Shown: piece by piece, positions 16,891 through 26,125 of the stretch | How the letters are laid out: each line of letters starts with the position of its first letter | How positions within the stretch are numbered: the stretch's first letter is position 1 | From: Clostridia bacterium | GTDB taxonomy: Bacteria > Bacillota > Clostridia > TANB77 > CAG-508 | Assembly (NCBI GenBank): GCA_022793875.1 | Contig: JAAWDR010000039.1 | Location: forward strand, 1 to 37,808 | Length of the DNA stretch: 37,808 nucleotides | Direction of reading: 5' to 3' | The notes under the pieces: generated by a model | Told to the model about the DNA's origin: nothing | The model's input: the letters and a program-made list of their open reading frames with translations, nothing else | The model's database searches: none | Position numbers and translations under genes: made by a program

Positions 16891-17247
16891 TTATTCAAAT
16901 AGAACTTTGATATTTTCTTCTTTCCTAAAAGCTACTATCACTTGAACTGTTAAATAACTTGAAAATTTTCTAATTAAATCCCTTCTAGTAATATTTTCTT
17001 TCAAAATTACTACATTTTCATTTCCACTTTCATCTAATTCAAATAAATCAGAATATTCATAGAAAAACTCATTTGTTAAGTCTCTTGACACTCTAAGACA
17101 TGCTCGTATCCCATTTTTATTCAAATAGTCTACAACTTTTTTTCCATAATTATCGATTTTTATTAACGATAAACTATGTCTTCCTGTCTTTTCCAAATAA
17201 GGAATAAATGCATTTCCAACTAAATCATCAATTTCGATATATATCAT
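16891..17247 (-). CDS. Orphan small protein of unknown function
   Basis: A soluble alpha/beta-looking protein of 118 residues that I do not recognise. Strands such as HSLSLIKID and ENVVILKEN alternate with helices (GKKVVDYLNKNGI, RDLIRKFSSYL). AAGGAGG precedes the ATG. It has its own promoter and terminator, like the plus-strand cassettes, but is co-directional with its neighbours and has no CGG codon. Confidence 0.7.
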   Translation of the reverse strand: MIYIEIDDLVGNAFIPYLEKTGRHSLSLIKIDNYGKKVVDYLNKNGIRACLRVSRDLTNEFFYEYSDLFELDESGNENVVILKENITRRDLIRKFSSYLTVQVIVAFRKEENIKVLFE

Positions 17248-17326
17248 GTTTTTTCCTCCTTACAATTGTTTAAGAGAAGTTAATAGTTACTTGCTTATTT
17301 TTTAATAAGCTATAAATTATGTGTAT

Positions 17327-17355
17327 ATTATCATATTTTTATGTTAATTTCAATA
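17327..17355 (-). promoter_or_regulatory. Promoter of orphan 17247
   Basis: On the minus strand TATTGA, 17 bases, GATAAT. The -35 overlaps the stop codon of the acyl-CoA synthetase. Confidence 0.5.
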
Positions 17356-19065
17356 AGAGTTATTTATTTTCTTTAAATTTTCTTGTCTCTTTATTTTATT
17401 GGTTGTTGTTTTTATTAATGGTTCTTCTGTTAATAAAATTCCTTTAATTGATTTATATTTTGGCATTGTTTGATTAATCTCTTTTATCTTTTTTGATAAG
17501 ACTTCTTGGATTTCACTATCTGTTTGAACTTTATATACATCTCTTACAATATCTCTATCAAATACTATTTTCACATTTATTTTTATATCATTTTTATCTT
17601 CTGATTGCTGTTTTCCAAAAATAAATGATTCTTTTACACCTTCTATTTTGTTTACTAGATTTTCCATTTCTTCTGGAAAAATGTTTTTACCATTTTTTAA
17701 AACAATTACACTTTTCTTTCTTCCACAAATATATATATATCCTTCTTCATCAATTTTTGCTAAATCCCCTGTATAAAACCATCCATCTTTTATTACTTCT
17801 TTTGTGGCCTCTTCATTATTATAATATCCTAACATTATGCTTGGTCCTTTTACAATAAGTTCTCCTATTCCTTCATCATTTACATCTACTAATTTTGCTT
17901 CAACACTTGGAACTGTTTTTCCTATTGAACCTGTTTTATAATATTTGTTTGTTCCTACTGCTACTACTGGTGAGGTTTCTGTTAACCCATATCCTTGAAC
18001 TAGATTTAATCCTAATAGTCTATATTTTCCTTCAATTTTTGGTTCTAAAGATGCTGCACCACTTATAAATAATTTAATTTTTCCACCAAGCATATTATGT
18101 ATTTCTTTGAATACTTCTTTCTTTTCTTCCATTGATGCTTCTTTGTATTTTTCTTCTTTTTCTAGTATTTCTTGTAGTTTTCCCTGCTTTTCTAATTGTT
18201 TTCTAATCATCATAAATATTCTTTCATATATAGCTGGAACACAAGCCATAACTGTTACCTGATACTCATTTAAATTTTCGACTACATGTCTCAATCCATC
18301 ACTAAATACTGTTTGAGCTCCTTTATATAATGAAAATAAAAATCCAACTGTACATTCAAATACATGGTGTATTGGTAATATTGAAAGTAATACATCATCT
18401 GATGTAACATCTAAAACACTTCCTATATCCATTAAGTTTGAACATATATTTTTATGTGATAGGGCAACTACTTTGGATTTTGATGTTGTTCCTGATGTAA
18501 ATAGCATTATATTCATCTCTTCTGGATTTATTTTTGCGTCTAAAAATTCTCTTTTTCCATTTTCTATAAGTTTTCTTCCTGTTTCTATTAGTTCTTCTTG
18601 TGAATAAATTCCTTTAGAGTGTATTTTTAAATCCATTGCTATCATATGTTTTAGTTTATTTTTTTCATTATATTTGATTCTTTCTATTGCTTCTTCATAT
18701 TTTTCCGAATAAAAGATTGCTTCTACTTCTGATCTTTCAATTAACTCTTCTAATTCATTTTCTGGTAATGATTTGTCTAATGGTACTACTATTCCTGTTC
18801 CACATACTATTGATAAATATGCTATTTCCCATTCATATCTATTTTCTCCTATAACTGCTATTCTTTTTCCTTTTAGTCCTAAATTTATTAGTGCTGTTCC
18901 TAAGGCATCTACCATTTCCCTTACTTCACTATGTGTAATTGTTTTATATTTTCCTTCTTCAATTTTTATTTTGTATGCTATTTTTTCCCCATATAGTTTT
19001 CCTGTTTTGTTTAACATGTCTTTTAAGTCACTTATTTCTAAGTAGTCATATATTCTTTTTTCCAT
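17350..19065 (-). CDS. fadD: Long-chain fatty acid--CoA (or ACP) ligase, AMP-forming
   Basis: An ANL-superfamily enzyme of 571 residues that activates fatty acids through an acyl-adenylate. Visible motifs are the P-loop FTSGTTSKSK (about 190), GYGLTETSPV (about 345), GWFYTGDLAKID (about 440) and KNIFPEEMEN, with the catalytic C-terminal lysine region TTTNKIKRQ. It has no signal peptide or membrane segment. The promoter carries the same operator as birA-fabD-fabG, linking use of external fatty acids to synthesis. The ribosome binding site is weak (AAGGTTGG). The gene symbol is by family; free fatty acid could be passed to CoA or ACP. Confidence 0.92.
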   Translation of the reverse strand: MEKRIYDYLEISDLKDMLNKTGKLYGEKIAYKIKIEEGKYKTITHSEVREMVDALGTALINLGLKGKRIAVIGENRYEWEIAYLSIVCGTGIVVPLDKSLPENELEELIERSEVEAIFYSEKYEEAIERIKYNEKNKLKHMIAMDLKIHSKGIYSQEELIETGRKLIENGKREFLDAKINPEEMNIMLFTSGTTSKSKVVALSHKNICSNLMDIGSVLDVTSDDVLLSILPIHHVFECTVGFLFSLYKGAQTVFSDGLRHVVENLNEYQVTVMACVPAIYERIFMMIRKQLEKQGKLQEILEKEEKYKEASMEEKKEVFKEIHNMLGGKIKLFISGAASLEPKIEGKYRLLGLNLVQGYGLTETSPVVAVGTNKYYKTGSIGKTVPSVEAKLVDVNDEGIGELIVKGPSIMLGYYNNEEATKEVIKDGWFYTGDLAKIDEEGYIYICGRKKSVIVLKNGKNIFPEEMENLVNKIEGVKESFIFGKQQSEDKNDIKINVKIVFDRDIVRDVYKVQTDSEIQEVLSKKIKEINQTMPKYKSIKGILLTEEPLIKTTTNKIKRQENLKKINNSY

Positions 19066-19101
19066 ATTAATACCAACCTTTTCTATTTTTTTGTCTTTTA
19101 T

Positions 19102-19148
19102 TTTATATCACATTTCTTTTTTTAAATCTTTAGACTGAAAGGTCAGTA
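19102..19148 (-). promoter_or_regulatory. Operator plus extended -10 promoter of the acyl-CoA synthetase
   Basis: An operator copy (19128-19148) identical over 21 bases to 16786-16806, with the extended -10 TGATATAAA at 19110-19102. Operator to -10 spacing is exactly the same in both places, while the spacer sequence between them differs. Confidence 0.75.
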
Positions 19149-19154
19149 CAAAAT

Positions 19155-19194
19155 GTAAAAAACTAATCAAGTATATTACTTAATTAGTTTTTAC
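19155..19194 (-). terminator. Terminator of the histidine phosphatase gene
   Basis: A 19-base arm with one mismatch (19155-19173 with 19177-19194, loop of three), ending in a run of six Ts on the minus strand. Confidence 0.85.
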
Positions 19195-19196
19195 TT

Positions 19197-19736
19197 CTAT
19201 AATTCATATTCTTTTATCTCACAATTATCATGTTTATATACTCGTAGATTTCCATCTTCAGGTATACCTTCAAAATAACATCTTATTGCTTTACTAACCC
19301 CACCATGAGTAACTAAAATAATGTTTTTATCCTGATATTTTATTTTTATTTCATTTAAAAATTCTTCTATTCTCAAAATAAGATTTTTTACTGTTTCTGC
19401 ATCCTCGTAATCTTCTTTAGGATTAATTCTCCACCAATCATCTCGGTTTATACTGCTTATTAATGCTTTTGTATATTTTCCTGCATCTCTTTCTAGTAAT
19501 CTTTCGTTAAAATATATTGGAAGTTCTTTTGCATTTAATAATTCTGCTGTATGTTTAGTTCTTCTTAATGGTGATGAAATTATAAAATCATAATCAATTT
19601 TTTCTACTATTTTTCTCAAAGCTTTTGCTTGATTTGCTCCATTTTCATTCAAATCATCATCATTTAATGCATTTATTTTATTTTCTACATTTACATCTGT
19701 TTCTCCATGTCTAATAACATATATTTTCATTTTCAT
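19197..19736 (-). CDS. Histidine phosphatase family protein
   Basis: A phosphoglycerate-mutase-like phosphatase of 180 residues. YVIRHGETDVN contains the phospho-accepting His. SSPLRRTKHTAE, the acidic ERLLERDAGKYT and THGGVSKAIRCY with the second His complete the active site. The substrate cannot be told; GpmB- and CobC-like members are similar. Start 19736 lies directly after AAGGAG; an ATG two codons later is an alternative, and a TTG upstream overlaps the ribosome binding site. It follows the methyltransferase by 34 bases and is probably co-transcribed. Confidence 0.88.
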   Translation of the reverse strand: MKMKIYVIRHGETDVNVENKINALNDDDLNENGANQAKALRKIVEKIDYDFIISSPLRRTKHTAELLNAKELPIYFNERLLERDAGKYTKALISSINRDDWWRINPKEDYEDAETVKNLILRIEEFLNEIKIKYQDKNIILVTHGGVSKAIRCYFEGIPEDGNLRVYKHDNCEIKEYEL

Positions 19737-19770
19737 TTTTCTCCTTAACAATTTTGATTAATTACATATT

Positions 19771-20589
19771 TTATTTCTTTTTTCCTATAAACATTGCATG
19801 TCCACAAGTTTCTATTATTTCTTTACATTCTGAATATTTTTCAATTAAGTTAATAATTTCATTGAAAATATCTTTATCTTCTATTGCATACAATTTATCT
19901 TCTTTTTCATATCCAAAACTTCTTATTGAAAATGTAGTGATTTTTTCAAAATCATTTTCTTTGAAAAGTTTTTCAACTTCAGTTGAAGTAGGATAATATC
20001 CTTCTTGAAAACCTTTTGTATCTAAATTATTAAATTTCCCAGAATTAAATGTCTCTTGTAAATTCTCTATTTTTACTTGTTCAGGATGTTTAAAAAATCT
20101 ATCTACTATTGCTATACTTCCAGAAAAATATGGAATAAAACTTGCAAATATTAACCCATCTTTTTTTAATACTCTATAAATTTCTTTAATACATTGTTCT
20201 CTTTCATTTTCTTCCAATAAATGATAAAGAGGACCAAATAATAAAACCACATCAAATTGTTCATCATTATAAATTTTTAAATCTATTGCATTCACTACAT
20301 CACAAGAAATAATATTATCTATTTTCTCTCTATCAATTTTATTCTTTGCTTGTTGAATTAATTCATTAGATAAATCTGCTAAATACATTTTATATCCAGC
20401 TTTTGCAAGTGGAAATGTATATACTCCAGTAGCTCCTCCTAAATCTAATATAGTAGCAGATTTAGGTAAGTGTTTTTTTAAATTTCTCATTGTCATTTCA
20501 TATTCTAACTTTCCACTATTATCATTTGATAACCTTTTATCTTCATCAAATTTTTTATAATATTCCTTTATTTTGTCATAATCAGTCAT
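19771..20589 (-). CDS. Class I SAM-dependent methyltransferase
   Basis: A protein of 272 residues. Motif I is VLDLGG-like (ILDLGGATGVYTFPLAKAGY, about 45-64), followed by YLADLS, DVVLLFGPLYHLLE (motif IV) and a short C-terminal cap. It belongs to the UbiE/small-molecule methyltransferase group; the acceptor is unknown. First gene of a pair with the histidine phosphatase; divergent from the U32 peptidase gene. The 187-base gap holds an AT-rich hairpin at 20663-20690. Confidence 0.85.
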   Translation of the reverse strand: MTDYDKIKEYYKKFDEDKRLSNDNSGKLEYEMTMRNLKKHLPKSATILDLGGATGVYTFPLAKAGYKMYLADLSNELIQQAKNKIDREKIDNIISCDVVNAIDLKIYNDEQFDVVLLFGPLYHLLEENEREQCIKEIYRVLKKDGLIFASFIPYFSGSIAIVDRFFKHPEQVKIENLQETFNSGKFNNLDTKGFQEGYYPTSTEVEKLFKENDFEKITTFSIRSFGYEKEDKLYAIEDKDIFNEIINLIEKYSECKEIIETCGHAMFIGKKK

Positions 20590-20728
20590 ACTATATTCTC
20601 CTAATCTTTTTAACTATCTTTTAAATATTTCTTGTTTTTTCAATTTAATTAATATCATAAAATAACTTTATTTGCAATAAAAATAAAGTTAATAATTAGA
20701 ATTAATTTTATAAAATTTATTACAACCT

Positions 20729-20757
20729 TTTACTTTATTGTCTAAAAATGTTATAAT
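20729..20757 (+). promoter_or_regulatory. Promoter of the U32 peptidase gene
   Basis: TTTACT, 17 bases, TATAAT, immediately followed by GGAGG and the start, so the leader is very short. Confidence 0.7.
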
Positions 20758-20776
20758 CTGTTTGGAGGATAAAAAA

Positions 20777-23204
20777 ATGATTGATTTACTATCACCAGTT
20801 GGTGATTTCGAATGTTTAAAATCAGCTGTCCAAAATGGAGCAAATAGTGTATATTTTGGAGCTGACTTATTTAGTGCAAGAGCATATGCTTCTAACTTCA
20901 ATTTAGAAGAATTAGAAAAAGCAATAATATATGCAAAAACACGTGGAGTAAAAACAAATCTTACACTAAATACACTAATAAAAGATAATGAATTTGATGA
21001 TGCTTTTGAATTAGCAAAAAAAGCATATGAATTTGGTATAGATGCTATAATAGTACAAGACTTGGGATTGGCTAGACAATTGATAAAAAAATTTCCAGAT
21101 TTAGATATTCATGCAAGTACTCAAATGTCTATACACAATTTACAAGGTGTTTTAGAAGCTGAAAAATTAGGATTTAAAAGAGTTGTTTTAGCACGTGAAC
21201 TTTCAATTCAAGAAATTGAATATATATGCAATAACTCAAATATAGAAATTGAATGTTTTATACATGGTGCTCTATGTATTTCCTACTCTGGTCAATGCTT
21301 ATTTTCTAGTATGATTGGAGGACGTTCTGGAAATCGTGGTAAATGTGCTCAAGCTTGTAGATTGCCTTATGAATTTTTAGAAAATGACAAGAAAATTGAT
21401 GCTGGCCATTTATTGAGCCCTCGTGATTTATGTGGATTAGACTTTATCCCTGCACTTATAAACTCTGGTGTTACTTGTCTTAAAATTGAAGGTAGAATGA
21501 AAAGTCCTGAATATGTTGCAACTGTTACACGTATTTATAGAAAATATATCGATTTAGCTGAAAGCAATGGAAAATATATTATAGATGAAAATGATAGAAA
21601 AATACTTTTACAAGTATTTAATAGAGGTATGTCATCTACTGGACATCTTTCAAATGCTCCTAACGAAAATTTAGTTTTTAAAGAAAAACCTAATAATATG
21701 GGATTATTCTTAGGAAAAGTTGAAAAATATAATAAAAATAAAGGTTATATAAATGTTAAATTACAAGAGCCTATTGAAATTGGAGATACAATAGCTTTAG
21801 AAAAAGAGACTGGTACATATAACATATCTGAATTAATGCTTAAAGATAAAAATATAAAAGAAACTTACATTGGACAAACTGTTACAATCGGAAGAATGAA
21901 AGGTAATATTAATTTAGGTGATAAAATATATAAAATGTCCTCTAAAAAGCTTAATGAAATTGCTCAAAATAGTATTAAAAATGAAAATAGAAAAATTAAA
22001 TTAAATTGCAAAATCACTATAAAAAAAGGATTACCTATTGAATTAACAGTGACATCTGCAACCAATTTAGATATTTATTCAACTTTAAATATCACTTGTA
22101 AATCTGATGTAATTCCTGAAGAAGCAAAAAACAGACCTTTAGAAAAAGAAAAGGTTTTAGCACAATTAAATAAAACTAATGATTCACTTTATGAATTTAG
22201 CAATATTGATATTAATTTAGATGATGGTCTTTTCTTACCTAAAATAAGTACTTTAAATGAACTTAGACGAAATGCTTTGGATGAAACTTACAATTTTGCA
22301 ATTAATAATATAAAAAGATGTCGGTAAAAGCGATGTTAATGAGATTGAAGTTATTGAAATGAATACTGATAAAATGGATATTACTAAAAAAGAAATTTCA
22401 GTTTTATTAAATATTCTAAATTTTGATTTTGATTATTCAAACTTAGATAAAATTGATAATATTTATATACCTTTAAAGTATTTTTTAATTAATAAATATT
22501 CTAAAATTTTAAATACTTTGAAACAAAAATTTAAACTTTATATTTATATGCCAACTATAATAAAAGCTAATTATAGAAATTTGTTTTTTAATAATATAGA
22601 AAAAACTATTGAAAACTATGATATTAAAGGCTTTGTAATTTCAAATATTTCTAATTTAAATTTATTAGAAGATGTATTAAATACTACAAAAAGTGATTTT
22701 GAGTTAATAGCTAATTATACTTTTAATATTTTTAATAATTATAGTGTTAATGAGTTAAAAAAATTGGATATTAATAGATTTACCATTTCTCCTGAATCAG
22801 ATAGAGATATTGTAACAACTTTATGTAATAATTCTTGTTTATCAAAAGAATTAATTGTTTATGGTAATACACCTTTAATGAATATTAACTATTGTTTATC
22901 TGGTAAAACAAATAAATGTTATCCAACTTGTACAGCTAGATGTACTTCAAATAACAAATATTATTTAAAAGATAGACTTAATATGAATTTTAGGGTTCTA
23001 TTTGATAATATTCAAACTGTTTCATCTATTTATAACAGTAAAATTACTTCTATATCTCCTATGGATTTTGATGTAGATTGTGTTAGAGTTGATATTATAG
23101 ATGAAAATATTGATGAGATTAATAATATTGTTAATATTGTTTATGATGGCAAAAGGTTAGAAGGTAAAGAATATACTAATGGAAATTTGAATCGTGAATT
23201 ATAA
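20777..23204 (+). CDS. U32 family peptidase, split by a +1 frame change at CGG
   Basis: The first frame (20777-22321, 515 residues) is the U32 domain: LLSPVGDFECLKSAVQNGA, the family signature ECFIHGALCISYSGQC and a C-terminal extension. It ends at CGG followed at once by TAA (22325-22327). The +1 frame continues from 22323 as GKSDVNEIEVIEM and then a second domain (IDNIYIPLKYF, CYPTCTARCTS) to 23204, 293 residues. The joined product of 808 residues matches the length of full U32/DUF3656 proteins, which act on collagen-like substrates or in rRNA hydroxylation (RlhA). The ATG at 20777 follows GGAGG by eight bases. A shift at the nearby A5 run (22313-22317) would also join the frames, so this site is less exclusive than the others. 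Confidence 0.85.
22322..22324 (+). other. Putative +1 recoding site (CGG-T) in the U32 gene
   Basis: Zero frame reads TGT CGG TAA; skipping the C gives TGT, GGT AAA AGC, open to 23204. Termination in zero frame is immediate, as in the prfB frameshift arrangement. Confidence 0.65.
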
Positions 23205-23208
23205 AATG

Positions 23209-23245
23209 AGGCTACTTCAATAAAATATTTGAAGTAGCCTTTAAT
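23209..23245 (+). terminator. Terminator of the U32 gene
   Basis: AGGCTACTTCAA (23209-23220) and TTGAAGTAGCCT (23229-23240) form a perfect 12-bp stem followed by TTAATATTTG. It also serves the convergent RNHCP gene. Confidence 0.82.
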
Positions 23246-23251
23246 ATTTGT

Positions 23252-23569
23252 TTAAATTTGTTTACTACTTAAATCTATCAACAAATCCATATTATCATCT
23301 TTTGCAGCTTTATTTCTTCTAATCTCTCCACACTTTTTACATTTAAAAACAATAACATAACCCTTTTTTCCATCAATCTCCATACTTACAGGCTCTAAAT
23401 CGCCATGGCATTTTTCAGCCCTATCACCAGGATTTTTATCAACATGTTTTGAATGTAAACAATATGGGCAATGGTTCCTGCATGAATATCCTAACTGCTT
23501 TACTTTTTTTCCGCAATTTTCACATATAAATTCTTCGTCTATTTCTGTAAATTTACTATTATTAAGCAT
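23252..23569 (-). CDS. RNHCP domain zinc-ribbon protein
   Basis: A small protein of 105 residues named for its own motif: SCRNHCPYC. Three CxxC pairs (CENC, CPYC, CKKC) suggest two zinc sites; one would be a zinc ribbon combining the first and last. No function is established for the family; RNA or ribosome association is conjecture. The frame is open far upstream, but only through a family A repeat; the ATG at 23569 follows GGAGAG. It lies 113 bases after the nucleoside kinase on the same strand, with the repeat filling the gap. Confidence 0.85.
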   Translation of the reverse strand: MLNNSKFTEIDEEFICENCGKKVKQLGYSCRNHCPYCLHSKHVDKNPGDRAEKCHGDLEPVSMEIDGKKGYVIVFKCKKCGEIRRNKAAKDDNMDLLIDLSSKQI

Positions 23570-23631
23570 ATTTTCTCTCCCAATCTTTTTTAAAATGCCC
23601 TTTTTGGGGCTGTTCCAAAAAATACAAGATC

Positions 23632-23681
23632 TGTCCCAAATGGGACAAAATGTCCCAAAAAGAAACGTCCCCAATGGGACA
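23632..23681. repeat. Family A element, GGGACA-type
   Basis: TGTCCCAAATGGGACA followed by a 31-nt palindrome (23651-23681). It is the reverse-oriented counterpart of 8070-8120 and abuts the kinase stop codon (23682-23684). Confidence 0.85.
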
Positions 23682-25325
23682 TTAATGCAAGTCAAATATC
23701 CCTCCACCTAAAAATTCTTTTAATAATGAATTGTTTGGTACATATTCACTTGGTATTTCTCTAAAATACTTTAACATATTTATTAATCTTTGTGCTTCTG
23801 CATATTCCTTATAACTATTATCAATCTCTTTTAGTAATGGCATTGCAATTTTCTTTAATGCTCCTAATTCATATATTAATGATGTATTGAATATTCTGTC
23901 TGCTTCTTCTTGAAATGGAAAAATATTTTTTTCTTCTCCATTATTTACCTTATGCCATGTATTTAATGTATGAATTGCTGAATATCCTCTAAATTGATAA
24001 TCTCTTACTATTCTTCTTACCAATCTTGTGTCTGTTGTTGATATTCTGTTATATCTATCCATATTTAATACTGTTAACGCACTAATATAAATCTTATATT
24101 TTTGTTCTTTTGCTATTTGACTAGTTAGCTTATCATTTAAACAATGTATTCCTTCTATTACTAATACTTCATCATCTGCTAATTTTAATTTTTTACCATT
24201 ATATTTTTTTGTTCCAACATGAAAATCAAATTCTGGAACTTCTATTTCATCACCATTTAGTAGTTTTACAAGATGATTATTAAATAGCTCTAAATCAATT
24301 GCTTCTATACATTCAAAGTCATATTCTCCATTTTCATCTCTTGGTGTATCTTGTCTTTCAACAAAATAATTATCTACTGATATTGTTACTGGTTTTAGTC
24401 CATTTAATCTTAATTGGATTCCTAATCTTTGGGCAAATGTTGTCTTTCCTGATGATGATGGTCCTGCAATTAGTATCATTTTTACATTTTTTCTTTTTGC
24501 TATTTCATCTGCTATATTTGCAATCTTCTTTTCATGTAATGCTTCTGCAAGTAATATAATATCATTTATTTTTCCATCTTCTACTGCTTTATTTAATTTA
24601 TATACAGTATTTACATCTAATACTGAATGTATTTTTTCAAATTCTTCTAAAGCCCATGCTAATTTCTTTGTTTCTATGAATTTTGGTATTTCTATTGGAT
24701 TTTTTGATATTGGATATCTTACTAAAAATCCATCACTATATTTTACAACATCAAATTTTTGGATTACTCCTGTTCTATTTCCTAACACTCCATAACAATA
24801 ATTATAATATTTTTCACAGTAATACATATAAATTATTTTATTATCTTCAAAATTAAATTGCAATCTTCCCTTTGAAGTATCATTTTCTTCATAAAATTTC
24901 TCAGCTTCTTTTCTTGTCATTTCAACCTTTGTTATTTTTAAATCTTTGCCTATTATTTCTTGCATTTTTTCTTTTAAATTATTTATAAATTCTTCTGTTA
25001 TTGGCATTGTATCTAATTTGCAAAACATTGCATTTCCTAATTGATATTCCACCATTATTTTTTCTTTTGGATATAAACTTTCAAATGCTTTTCCCATAAT
25101 ATATACAAGTGTTCTTCTATATATTTTCATACCTTCTTTTGATGATATATCTATTAATTCTATTTTTGCTCCTTCTTCTATTTCTGTTTCTAAATTTCTA
25201 TATTCATTGTTATATAGACATCCTATTACTTCATATTTGCTTTTTTCTATTTCTTCTTTAAATGCTTGACTTACTGTTAATCCTCTTTCTACTTTCATCT
25301 TTTTTCCATTGTATCTTATTTCCAT
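23682..25325 (-). CDS. Nucleoside kinase, uridine kinase family with N-terminal TGS-like domain
   Basis: A protein of 547 residues. Residues about 1-60 resemble a TGS/ubiquitin-like fold, followed by a threonyl-tRNA-synthetase-like second domain (about 60-220, MITEEFIN and KFYEEND) and a P-loop kinase domain from about 280 (LIAGPSSSGKTTFAQRL; SVDNYFVERQDTPRDENGEYDFE; VIEGIHCLND). This arrangement is common in Clostridia, annotated as a uridine kinase-like or phosphoribulokinase-family protein. The physiological substrate is not certain. It appears complete, ending just before a repeat element. Confidence 0.9.
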   Translation of the reverse strand: MEIRYNGKKMKVERGLTVSQAFKEEIEKSKYEVIGCLYNNEYRNLETEIEEGAKIELIDISSKEGMKIYRRTLVYIMGKAFESLYPKEKIMVEYQLGNAMFCKLDTMPITEEFINNLKEKMQEIIGKDLKITKVEMTRKEAEKFYEENDTSKGRLQFNFEDNKIIYMYYCEKYYNYCYGVLGNRTGVIQKFDVVKYSDGFLVRYPISKNPIEIPKFIETKKLAWALEEFEKIHSVLDVNTVYKLNKAVEDGKINDIILLAEALHEKKIANIADEIAKRKNVKMILIAGPSSSGKTTFAQRLGIQLRLNGLKPVTISVDNYFVERQDTPRDENGEYDFECIEAIDLELFNNHLVKLLNGDEIEVPEFDFHVGTKKYNGKKLKLADDEVLVIEGIHCLNDKLTSQIAKEQKYKIYISALTVLNMDRYNRISTTDTRLVRRIVRDYQFRGYSAIHTLNTWHKVNNGEEKNIFPFQEEADRIFNTSLIYELGALKKIAMPLLKEIDNSYKEYAEAQRLINMLKYFREIPSEYVPNNSLLKEFLGGGIFDLH

Positions 25326-25480
25326 TTTGCTTTCATCCTTTCATGTAAAATAATATAATTTTTATTTTCTTATACATATATTTTATATTAATAATATAAA
25401 TAAGTCAATTATATTTTTGAGTTATATTTCTATATAAACTGGATATAATTTTATTAAATATATTTTTAGGAGTTGATATT

Positions 25481-25669
25481 ATGGATTTAAAAAGAGTTCG
25501 TTATATTTTAGATAATAAAGAAAAGAAAGATGTTTTTTATAATGATAGACCTGTTTGGATTCAAGGAATTGATGACTACAATTCTATTGCTAAAGTTGGT
25601 TTTATTGACAATTTTGAAGAAAGAGATATTCATATAGATGACTTATATGAAAAAGATTTATATAATTAG
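25481..25669 (+). CDS. sspH: Small acid-soluble spore protein, H type
   Basis: A protein of 62 residues matching the H-type family: an N-terminal KRVRYILDN, a central VFYNDRPVWIQGID (the VxYxGxPVWIQ pattern) and an acidic end. These proteins associate with spore DNA or core. AGGAG precedes the ATG by eight bases. It is the best evidence in the window that the organism sporulates. A forespore (sigma-G) promoter would be expected; I could not assign one confidently. A solo family A palindrome starts two bases after the stop. Confidence 0.88.
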   Translation: MDLKRVRYILDNKEKKDVFYNDRPVWIQGIDDYNSIAKVGFIDNFEERDIHIDDLYEKDLYN

Positions 25670-25670
25670 C

Positions 25671-25701
25671 TGTGACAAAGGGGACGTACCTTTTTGGCAC
25701 A
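25671..25701. repeat. Solo 31-nt family A palindrome
   Basis: One copy identical except for one base to the arm at 7145-7175, without a partner arm. Begins TGTGACAAAGGGGACG. Confidence 0.85.
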
Positions 25702-25728
25702 AATGATAATTTTTTAATATAAAATTTA

Positions 25729-25762
25729 GCCTCAACAGTAAAATCTACTGTTGAGGCTTTGA
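25729..25762 (+). terminator. Terminator after sspH
   Basis: GCCTCAACAGTA and TACTGTTGAGGC form a perfect 12-bp stem with a 5-nt loop, then TTTGACTTTT. Confidence 0.85.
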
Positions 25763-25815
25763 CTTTTCCACCTGATTATTGAATTATTTTAAATATTTCT
25801 ATTATACTAAAATAT

Positions 25816-26082
25816 TTATCTAGAAATTACATATCTTATATGTTCTTTGATATCTTCTAATGATATTACATATTCTTCCTGTTCCACATTGAGGTTATGA
25901 ATTGTATCTTCCATTAACACATCTTTAACCTCATCGATGGCATCTGCAAAAGCTTCATACTTCTCTGTTTCTACTTTCCGGCCATCTGACATATAACTGA
26001 TTTCAATATCACCTGCGATAATACCTGTGATAGCCTTCATTTCAAAACCATTAATGATGTCTTTCTTGTTGTCAATAACCAT
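25816..26082 (-). CDS. Orphan small acidic protein of unknown function
   Basis: A protein of 88 residues that I do not recognise. A beta-rich front (GFEMKAITGIIAGDIEISYM) is followed by acidic helices (FADAIDEVKDVLMED; SLEDIKEHIRYVI). The start at 26082 is set by AAGGAGG nine bases upstream; codons further upstream overlap that site. Codon 35 is CGG. It has its own promoter just after glyS, so it belongs with the orphan cassettes. Confidence 0.7.
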   Translation of the reverse strand: MVIDNKKDIINGFEMKAITGIIAGDIEISYMSDGRKVETEKYEAFADAIDEVKDVLMEDTIHNLNVEQEEYVISLEDIKEHIRYVISR

Positions 26083-26125
26083 AATGAAAATCCTCCTTAT
26101 ACATATGTTTTTACATTGCTTTTGC

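Noticed and set aside
23570..23707. N-terminal extension of the RNHCP protein
   Set aside because: It also reads through a family A repeat; the ATG at 23569 has a proper ribosome binding site and begins the conserved part.
6212..25701. A CRISPR array made of the 31-nt repeats
   Set aside because: The copies are palindromic, far apart, in both orientations and without regular spacers; no cas genes are present.
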